From contig CAVTES010000003.1 in the NCBI GenBank assembly GCA_963733885.1, positions 1 through 64,000 on the forward strand: a stretch of 64,000 nt of DNA. The letters run 5' to 3'. The notes below the pieces were generated by a model. That model saw nothing but the letters and a program-made list of their open reading frames with translations, was not told where the DNA came from and made no database searches. Positions 58,727 to 64,000 of the stretch are shown one piece after another. Within the stretch, counting starts at the first letter, position 1. Every line of letters begins with the position of its first letter. A program made the translations under genes and the position numbers. This DNA is from JACVRW01 sp963733885. GTDB taxonomy: Bacteria > Actinomycetota > Thermoleophilia > Solirubrobacterales > Thermoleophilaceae.

Positions 58727-59110
58727 ATGGCCGTCGCGGCATTTCTCGCCGGGTGTTTGGGCGCCGACGAGGAGCCGGCGCCGGCCGGCGGGGCCGCCCG
58801 AGACGTGGCCGGAGTGGTCGAGCGGCTCGAGAAAGCCACTGCGGACGGGGCGTTCGGGACGGTCTGCGACGAGCTCTTCACCGCTGCCGCCCGGGAGCGT
58901 GCGGGGGGCGAGGAGTGCGAGCGCCTCACTCGCTCGGCGGCCGAGGGCATCGCCCGTCCACGCATCGATATCCACGCGATGGAGCTCCGGCGCGGCCTCG
59001 CCCGGGTCGAGATCACGACCCGCGCCGCCGGCCAGGCCGAGGTGCCCGGTGTGCTGGAGCTGCGCCGCGAGCAGGGTGAGTGGAGGGTGGAGGCGCTGGG
59101 GGACCAGTAG
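58727..59110 (+). CDS. Short putative lipoprotein
   Basis: A 127-aa protein with a very short signal (MAVAAFLAGC, lipobox FLAGC) lacking the usual basic start, then an acidic linker and a NTF2-like pattern (DVAGVVERLEKATADGAFGT, ELFTAAARERAGGEECERLT, with paired cysteines). Small lipoproteins of this look are common in actinobacteria. The short signal peptide means the true start might lie upstream, but no standard codon is available. Confidence 0.6.
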   Translation: MAVAAFLAGCLGADEEPAPAGGAARDVAGVVERLEKATADGAFGTVCDELFTAAARERAGGEECERLTRSAAEGIARPRIDIHAMELRRGLARVEITTRAAGQAEVPGVLELRREQGEWRVEALGDQ

Positions 59111-59120
59111 CCTGCCCGTC

Positions 59121-59681
59121 GTGATCGGCGCGGTTCTCGCGGGTGGGGCGAACGACCGGCTGGGGCAGGGACCGAAGCCGGCCGCGCTGCTCGGCGGGCG
59201 GCCGCTGGCGTCCTATCCGGTGGGGGCCTTGGCCGGGGTCTGCGACCGGGTGGCGGTGGTGTGCAAGCGTTCGACGCAGCTTCCGGAGCTGCCCGGCACC
59301 GAGCGCTGGGAGGAGCCGGACGAGCCAAGGCACCCCGTGACGGGCATCGTCCACGCGCTCGAGACGGCGGGTGGACCGGTGCTCGTCTGTGCCGCCGACA
59401 TGCCGTTCGTGACGGCCGATGCCTGCCGCACCCTGCTGAGCGCCACCGGCTCCACTCCGGCCGTGGTCGCAACGGGCGCCGGGATCCTGCAGCCCACGCT
59501 GGGTCTCTACGCCCCCGCCGCGCTCGACGTCCTGAGGGACGCGCCGGAGGGCGCCCCACTCACCAGCACCGTCGAGGCGCTCCATCCCTCGCGGGTGGCC
59601 CTCCCGCCGGCGCTCCTCCGCAGCGTGGACACGCTCGACGAGCTGGCGGAGGCGGAGGCGGCGCTCGCGGCCGGCCTTTGA
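59121..59681 (+). CDS. MobA-like nucleotidyltransferase
   Basis: A 186-aa nucleotidyltransferase. The signature LAGGANDRLGQGPKPAALLG matches LAGGxSxRMGxxK of molybdenum-cofactor guanylyltransferases, and VLVCAADMPFVTADACRTLL contains the metal-binding DMP. It probably attaches GMP to molybdopterin. No other moco gene is close. GTG 59121 follows a -10-like TAGCCT by 7 nt and the lipoprotein stop by 10 bp. Confidence 0.82.
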   Translation: MIGAVLAGGANDRLGQGPKPAALLGGRPLASYPVGALAGVCDRVAVVCKRSTQLPELPGTERWEEPDEPRHPVTGIVHALETAGGPVLVCAADMPFVTADACRTLLSATGSTPAVVATGAGILQPTLGLYAPAALDVLRDAPEGAPLTSTVEALHPSRVALPPALLRSVDTLDELAEAEAALAAGL

Positions 59682-59698
59682 GCGCTAGTACACGCTCG

Positions 59699-60019
59699 TC
59701 AGAACGCCGCGCCGTGCACGCTCGTGATCCAGACCGAGAGGATGACCGTGGCCGGTCCCGCCAGGGCGAGCGCCTGGCGGTCGCGTCCCTTGTCGAGGTG
59801 CCACCAGGCGATCCAGAACAGGACCAGCCCGGTGAGCATGAGCGGCATCTGGCCGACGCGGTGCCACCAGTCGCCGGCGTCGGACACGCGGGCGCTCGAG
59901 CTGAGCCAGGCGAGCGTGCCGAAGAAGGACACGTTGAACCACAGGATCCGAGTGGTCCGGTCCGGGGCCGTCCGGGTGTCGGACGAGCGATGGGTTCGCT
60001 CCGGGGGTGGAGCGGCCAT
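59699..60019 (-). CDS. Small membrane protein with three helices
   Basis: A 106-aa protein. After a polar N-terminus rich in Pro/Arg come hydrophobic segments ILWFNVSFFGTLAWLSSSA, MPLMLTGLVLFWIAWWHLD and ALAGPATVILSVWITSV. No family is recognised. ATG 60019 is preferred to GTG 60025. It ends 17 bp from the convergent MobA-like gene. Confidence 0.6.
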   Translation of the reverse strand: MAAPPPERTHRSSDTRTAPDRTTRILWFNVSFFGTLAWLSSSARVSDAGDWWHRVGQMPLMLTGLVLFWIAWWHLDKGRDRQALALAGPATVILSVWITSVHGAAF

Positions 60020-60061
60020 GACCACGCAGTGTGCCAGAGCGGCGGCCCCGCCGGCAGGCCC

Positions 60062-60484
60062 CTAGCGCGGGCGTTCGGCGCGCTGCTTCAGCCCTCTCGC
60101 GAACTTCTCGAACGACGGGCCGAAGTCGGGCAGCCTGGGGCCGATCAAGCGGAGTAGAGGGCCGCTGAAGCGCTCTTCCATCGTGAATCGGGTGACCCCG
60201 TCGCCCTCGGGCGCCAGCTCGAACGTGCGGATGCCCTTGAACAGGCCGAGCGGCATCCCGCCGTGCCAGGACATGCCGCGTCCCGGCTCGAACTCGACGA
60301 TCCTGACCGGGTGCCCGCGCTTGGGATCGAGCGCGGAGAAGATCTTGATCCGCTCGCCGGGAGCGATCGTGCCCTCGACCTTCACGACGTCGTTGTCCCA
60401 GTCCGGGTAGGCGCGGGCGTCGGTGAGAATCGCCCAGATCGTGTCCGGATCGGCCTCGATCGACGAGCTGGCGCGGTACTCCAT
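60062..60484 (-). CDS. SRPBCC-family protein (polyketide cyclase/START-like)
   Basis: A 140-aa START-like ligand-binding protein. MEYRASSSIEADPDTIWAIL then TDARAYPDWDNDV is the typical opening, and FEPGRGMSWHGGMPLGLFKG, with RFTMEERFSGPLL, gives the beta-sheet core. It is divergent from an ArsR-AHSA1 pair that encodes a related fold. The function is not known. Confidence 0.88.
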   Translation of the reverse strand: MEYRASSSIEADPDTIWAILTDARAYPDWDNDVVKVEGTIAPGERIKIFSALDPKRGHPVRIVEFEPGRGMSWHGGMPLGLFKGIRTFELAPEGDGVTRFTMEERFSGPLLRLIGPRLPDFGPSFEKFARGLKQRAERPR

Positions 60485-60494
60485 GCGGACTCCT

Positions 60495-60524
60495 CTGTCG
60501 GTAACAGAAAAGTGACCGTAACAG
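60495..60524. promoter_or_regulatory. Repeated GTAACAG elements in the SRPBCC/ArsR gap
   Basis: CGGTAACAG (60499-60507) and CCGTAACAG (60516-60524) are direct repeats 17 bp apart. The first is part of a small dyad CTGT-CGGTA-ACAG (60495-60507). They could bind the ArsR-type regulator. Confidence 0.45.
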
Positions 60525-60541
60525 TTCGGCTACCATCGCGT

Positions 60542-60863
60542 CATCTCGCTCGGCGCCCTTTCCGGAGACCCCTTCGACGCCCTGGGCGACACCCACCGCC
60601 GGGCGATCGTGGAGCTGCTCCGGGAGCGGGACCGGTCGGTCCGCGAGCTCGCCGACGAGCTGCCGATCAGCCGTCCCGCGGTGTCGCGGCACCTGCGGCT
60701 GCTGAAGGACGCCGGGCTCGTGAGCGACCGGCCGGAGGGCACACGCCGGCTGTACCGGCTGCACGACGAGGGCATCGACGCCGTGCGGGCCTACCTCGAG
60801 CAGGTCTGGGGGGACGCCGCCGCGCGCTACCGGATCGCGGCCGACAACGTGGAACGTTCGTGA
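60542..60863 (+). CDS. ArsR-family regulator (start unclear)
   Basis: A winged-helix regulator of about 105 aa: DPFDALGDTHRRAIVELLRE opens the HTH, with LADELPISRPAVSRHLRLLK as recognition helix and LVSDRPEGTRRLYRLHDEGI as wing. No ATG, GTG or TTG lies in frame before this domain. The first standard start, GTG 60609, would remove the first helix. A non-standard start (for example ATC 60542) or a sequence error is possible. Coupled to the AHSA1 gene by TGATG, the usual ArsR-AHSA1 pair. Confidence 0.75.
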
Positions 60864-61303
60864 TGGATCCGCTCGAGCTCGAGTTCACCGTGGCGTGCCC
60901 GCCCGACCGGGCTTTCGACGTGTGGGCGCGGCGCGCGTCGCTGTGGTGGCCGCCTGGCCATTCGGTGTCCGCCGAGCCGGGCCTCACCGTGACGTTCGAG
61001 CCGCGCCCGGGCGGGCGGATCTACGAGCGCACCCCGAGAGGCGCCGAGCACGACTGGGGCGAGGTGCTGGTCTGGGAGCCGCCGCACCGGCTCGCCTACC
61101 TGTGGCACCTGACGTTCGACCGGGCCGATGCCACCGAGGTCGAGGTCACCTTCGCGGCCACGGGCAGCGGTACCGCGGTGAGCATTGTGCACAGGGGATG
61201 GGAGCGGCTGGGGGCGAAGGGGGCGGAGCGCCGCGAGCGCAACCGCAAGGGTTGGGCGGGCGTGACCGAGCACTACCGGCGCGTCTGCGACGGGACGGCG
61301 TAG
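60863..61303 (+). CDS. AHSA1/SRPBCC-domain protein
   Basis: A 146-aa protein. ELEFTVACPPDRAFDVWARR and FEPRPGGRIYERTPRGAEHD followed by WGEVLVWEPPHRLAYLWHLT are the hallmarks of the AHSA1 family, with the final helix KGWAGVTEHYRRV. It binds a hydrophobic ligand or acts with the preceding ArsR regulator in stress response. The exact role is unknown. Confidence 0.9.
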   Translation: MDPLELEFTVACPPDRAFDVWARRASLWWPPGHSVSAEPGLTVTFEPRPGGRIYERTPRGAEHDWGEVLVWEPPHRLAYLWHLTFDRADATEVEVTFAATGSGTAVSIVHRGWERLGAKGAERRERNRKGWAGVTEHYRRVCDGTA

Positions 61304-61391
61304 CCCCGGGACCTCTCCACCCGCGTTGCCCGTATGGGCCGAAGGGGAGAGGATTGTGTCTGCCCTGGCACGAACATCTGCAATCGACGTC

Positions 61392-61982
61392 ATGGCGGCC
61401 CGCGCCGGGCCGTCGAGCCGCGAGCGGCCGTCGCGGCGGCGCGAGCGGGCGTGGGTGCGGGCCGCCCAGGAGGGCTCCGACGAGGCGATGGAGGCTCTCT
61501 TCAGGGTGCACTGGGGGCCCGCTCACCGGGCCGCCTTCCTGATCGTCCGCGACGCCGCCGCCGCCGAGGACATCGCGCAGGAGGCCTTCCTCGCCGCGAT
61601 CCGGGCGCTCGACCGTTTCGACAGACGCCGGCCGTTCGGCCCCTGGCTGCACCGGATTGTCGTGAACCGCGCGATCGACTGGGCGCGCGCGCGGGCGCTC
61701 CGGCGGGAGGTCTGGGAGCCCGTCGAGTGCGAGGCTGCTCAGGAGCGCCCGGAGGGCTGGTCGGATGAGGTGGTGGCCGCGCTGGCCGTGCTCGACGCGG
61801 ACCAGCGCGCGGCCGTCGTGCTGCGACATCTCCTGGAGTACACGCCGGGCGAGATCGCGGACTTCCTCGAGATCCCTCGCGGGACGGTGAACTCGCGGCT
61901 CCGGCGGGCGCTCGACCGGCTGGCGGTTGAGCTCGAGTCGGCTCGCGCCGGCGAGGCTCTCGACAGGGGGGCGAAGTCGTGA
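61392..61982 (+). CDS. ECF-type RNA polymerase sigma factor
   Basis: A 196-aa sigma factor. Region 2 is SDEAMEALFRVHWGPAHRAA to AAAEDIAQEAFLAAIRALDR, with RPFGPWLHRIVVNRAIDWAR. Region 4 is LDADQRAAVVLRHLLEYTPG then EIADFLEIPRGTVNSRLRRA. A longer form from TTG 61326 is possible. Its stop overlaps the next gene (GTGA), which encodes a single-span protein with a large outer domain, a likely anti-sigma partner. Confidence 0.9.
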   Translation: MAARAGPSSRERPSRRRERAWVRAAQEGSDEAMEALFRVHWGPAHRAAFLIVRDAAAAEDIAQEAFLAAIRALDRFDRRRPFGPWLHRIVVNRAIDWARARALRREVWEPVECEAAQERPEGWSDEVVAALAVLDADQRAAVVLRHLLEYTPGEIADFLEIPRGTVNSRLRRALDRLAVELESARAGEALDRGAKS

Positions 61983-63271
61983 GGCGCAGGGCCTTCCAGC
62001 GCCGGCTTCGCGACGAGCTGCACGAGGCGCGGCCGCCGCGCGCCGCCGAGGCCGAGCGGCGCGCCTGGGCGGTCGTGCGGGCGGCGCACGCGGAGCGCGC
62101 ACCCGTGCGGCGGCCGATGCGTGCGCGGCGCCTCGCAGTCGCGGCCCTGGCGGCGGCGCTCGCCGCAGTGCTCGCGCTCAGCCCCGCGGGCGCGAAGGTG
62201 GGGGACTGGATCGGCGACGTGGTCAACCCGGCGCCGGACGCCACTCCCTCCACGCTCGGCTCACTGCCGGCCGACGGCCGCCTGCTGGTGGTAGCGCCGG
62301 CCGGGCCGTGGATCGTGCATGACGACGGCGCCCGCCGCCGCCTTGGCGACTTCCGGGATGCCACCTGGTCGCCGGGCGGGCTGTTCGTGGCGGCGGCCCG
62401 CGGCCGCGAGCTCGTGGCCCTCGAGCCCGACGGCGACGAGGTCTGGGCCCGGCCCGCGCCTGGGCGCGTGTCCGCGCCGCGCTGGTCCCCGGACGGCTTC
62501 CGGATCGCCTATCGGAGCGGCCGGGACCTGTGGATCGCGGTCGGAGACAACAGCGGAGCCGAGCGCCTCGCCCGAGGGGTCGGACCCGCGCCGCCGGCGT
62601 GGCGGCCGGGCGCGCCCTCACCGGGCCAGGTGGTGGCGTTCTCCTCGGGCCGGCGGATCAGGATCGTCGAGGAGGACACGCCGCGGCTCGTCGGCACCAC
62701 CCCGCGGGGCCCGGTGCCGCGCGAACTGTGGTGGACGGCGGACGGGCGCCGCCTGGTGGCGGTCTCCTCCGGTGAGATCCGGGTGCACGACGGGCGAGGC
62801 CGCCTCCTCCGCCGGGTGTCGCTGCCGCCGGGCGTGCAAGCGACGGGCTCGGCGCTCGATACCGCCGGTCGGCGCCTCGCCGTGGCGGCGGAGAAGAAGG
62901 CCCGCCGCGCGAGCGAGGTGCTCGTGTTCAGGCTCGACGGGCCACGGCGGCGGCTCGATCGGACCGTTCCGCCGGACCGCCTGTACGCCGGGCCCGGCTC
63001 GATCGAGGGCCTGACCTGGTCGATCGACGGCCGCGTGCTGGTGCTCGGCCTGCCGGAAGCGGATCAGTGGCTGCTGGTACGCCCGCGCGCCCGGGAGCCG
63101 CTGAGCGAGGTGTCAGGGATCCGGCGGAAGTTCGCGGGAGGCGACGGCGCCGCCGCGCGCGCGACCGCTCCCTTCCCGCGCCCGGCCGGCTGGTGCTACG
63201 CGGAGCCTCCGGAGCCCTCGGCGGCCGGAGTCCCGCCGTGCTCGACGGGCGCCGCGCCGGCGGGAGGGTGA
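61979..63271 (+). CDS. Membrane protein with outer beta-propeller, likely anti-sigma factor
   Basis: A 430-aa protein starting at GTG 61979. Residues 1-48 are cytoplasmic and strongly basic and helical. Residues 49-72 form a helix (RLAVAALAAALAAVLALSPA). The outer part has repeated PD40/TolB-like blades (DATWSPGGLFVAAARG, APRWSPDGFRIAYRSG, ELWWTADGRRLVAVSSG, LTWSIDGRVLVLG). It has no ZAS zinc motif. Coupling to the ECF sigma gene suggests that the short N-terminal part holds the sigma factor, but this is inference. Confidence 0.75.
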   Translation: MRRRAFQRRLRDELHEARPPRAAEAERRAWAVVRAAHAERAPVRRPMRARRLAVAALAAALAAVLALSPAGAKVGDWIGDVVNPAPDATPSTLGSLPADGRLLVVAPAGPWIVHDDGARRRLGDFRDATWSPGGLFVAAARGRELVALEPDGDEVWARPAPGRVSAPRWSPDGFRIAYRSGRDLWIAVGDNSGAERLARGVGPAPPAWRPGAPSPGQVVAFSSGRRIRIVEEDTPRLVGTTPRGPVPRELWWTADGRRLVAVSSGEIRVHDGRGRLLRRVSLPPGVQATGSALDTAGRRLAVAAEKKARRASEVLVFRLDGPRRRLDRTVPPDRLYAGPGSIEGLTWSIDGRVLVLGLPEADQWLLVRPRAREPLSEVSGIRRKFAGGDGAAARATAPFPRPAGWCYAEPPEPSAAGVPPCSTGAAPAGG

Positions 63272-63317
63272 CGTCAGCCCCTGGGACTTCGCTCGTAGCT
63301 CTCCCCGTAGGAGGTTC

Positions 63318-64000
63318 ATGCGCAGTGCTGCGATCGTGTTGGCCGCTTCCACCGCCCTGGCGCTGGCTGCGCCGGCCGCTTTCCCCGCCGAGGGGTTCGC
63401 TGTCGCTCCGGCGGCGGCCGCGCCTTCGTGCGACGGAGGCCCGCTCTTCGGGGTCGCACGCTCCGCCGGCGGGCGCGTGCTCGCCCAGATCGGGCGTCGT
63501 ACCTTGCGACCCCGCCCGGCTTCCCGGATCCCGCTCCCGACCGGCGTGTACGGGTGGAGCTGGGACTCCTCTCCCACCTGTGACGCGGTCGCGCTGGGGG
63601 GCCAACGTGGGCGCGTCGTGCTCTTCGATCTCGAGCGCGGGCGCCGAGTGGGCACGCTCTCCCTCGGGGGTCGCTGGGCGGTTGGTCAGCTCGCGTGGCC
63701 GCGCCCCGATCGTCTCACCGGCCTCACCGGCTCGTTCGATTCGCCGCGCGTCGTCACGGTCTCCATGCCGGGCGGCCGGGTCGTCGCGTCTCGTCGCATC
63801 GCGGGCCGGCCGTGGGCCGTCGAGGCGACGTCCCTCGGAATCCTGGTCCTGGCCGGGCCGGGTGAGCGGATCGGCTCGGCAACCCTGGTGCTGACGAATC
63901 CCGACGGCGGCCTGCTGCGCGTCTCGCTGCCCCGGATACGGGCCGGGTTCGACGAGTCGGATCCGCGCCGCCTGCTCGGACGGCAGATCGTCCCGGGCCT
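63318..64000 (+). CDS. Secreted beta-propeller-like protein, incomplete at window end
   Basis: An open frame from ATG 63318 (SD TAGGAGG) runs without a stop to the window edge, at least 227 codons. The signal peptide MRSAAIVLAASTALALAAPA continues to an Ala-rich cleavage region. The rest has short beta repeats, such as GVARSAGGRVLAQIG, VALGGQRGRVVLFDLERG and VVTVSMPGGRVVASRR, suggesting a propeller. It follows the sigma/anti-sigma-like pair by 46 bp in what seems to be one operon. The C-terminus is unknown. Confidence 0.7.
   Translation, partial: MRSAAIVLAASTALALAAPAAFPAEGFAVAPAAAAPSCDGGPLFGVARSAGGRVLAQIGRRTLRPRPASRIPLPTGVYGWSWDSSPTCDAVALGGQRGRVVLFDLERGRRVGTLSLGGRWAVGQLAWPRPDRLTGLTGSFDSPRVVTVSMPGGRVVASRRIAGRPWAVEATSLGILVLAGPGERIGSATLVLTNPDGGLLRVSLPRIRAGFDESDPRRLLGRQIVPG

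Noticed and set aside
43985..59698. CTAGTACACGCT shared by the gaps at 43985-43996 and 59686-59697
   Set aside because: A single 12-bp match between two places in 64 kb is expected many times by chance, so it is not treated as a repeat.

Overview
The window comes from a high-GC actinobacterium, most likely of the class Thermoleophilia (Solirubrobacterales/Gaiellales type). This is an inference from base composition, the GAAC-N4-GTTC LexA box, two ydaO-type c-di-AMP riboswitches, a class E sortase, a GTP-dependent PEP carboxykinase and many starts that look leaderless. No rRNA, integrase, intact insertion sequence or CRISPR array is seen.

Layout. 1-786: non-coding stretch with a strong terminator, a possible 40-aa ORF, a decayed M20 peptidase fragment and twin palindromes. 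787-7279: an NMT1/SsuABC-type uptake operon ending in a fumarylpyruvate-hydrolase-like gene, a divergent frameshifted GntR regulator with a palindromic operator, a ketopantoate-reductase-like gene and a thioesterase. 7315-13090: a protease island. It holds an S8 peptidase paired with a free-standing copy of its own N-terminal domain, a metallophosphoesterase, and a large secreted subtilase broken by a frameshift. 13255-14816: tRNA-Leu(GAG), lexA with its SOS box, a zinc-ribbon gene and RNase P RNA. 14817-20513: a frameshifted Fur-box thioredoxin-reductase-like gene, cold shock protein, cytochrome c, a riboswitch-controlled membrane protein, a cysteine-less AhpD-like protein with an HxlR regulator, and glutamine synthetase. 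20591-29956: an MMPL exporter, an MFS-cNMP-cNMP fusion, a PadR/ABC/FtsX efflux operon and a PLP decarboxylase. 29953-37201: a DUF255 protein, an AAA ATPase with a wHTH, an acyl-CoA synthetase/TetR pair and a 13-TM protein. 37260-43988: a riboswitch-controlled NlpC/P60 hydrolase, an acyl-CoA dehydrogenase/SCP2 pair, and a malyl-CoA lyase/CoA-ligase/ferredoxin operon divergent from a MaoC dehydratase. 43995-54069: a LLM oxidoreductase, a glutamine amidotransferase fused to a LuxR-family ATPase regulator, sortase E, PEPCK and an aldehyde dehydrogenase. 54066-64000: FUSC exporter with a TPP enzyme, a CoA transferase, a MobA-like gene, an SRPBCC/ArsR/AHSA1 cluster, and an ECF sigma factor with beta-propeller proteins.

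Several genes look intact apart from one frameshift (near 5076, 12290, 15080 and 45416). These may be sequencing or assembly indels, as in a metagenome-assembled genome, or real decay; the sequence alone cannot decide. The most interesting systems are the S8 peptidase with its detached prodomain-like partner, the amidotransferase-LAL regulator fusion, the MFS transporter with two cyclic-nucleotide domains, and a c-di-AMP riboswitch in front of an uncharacterised protein with a C-terminal membrane segment.
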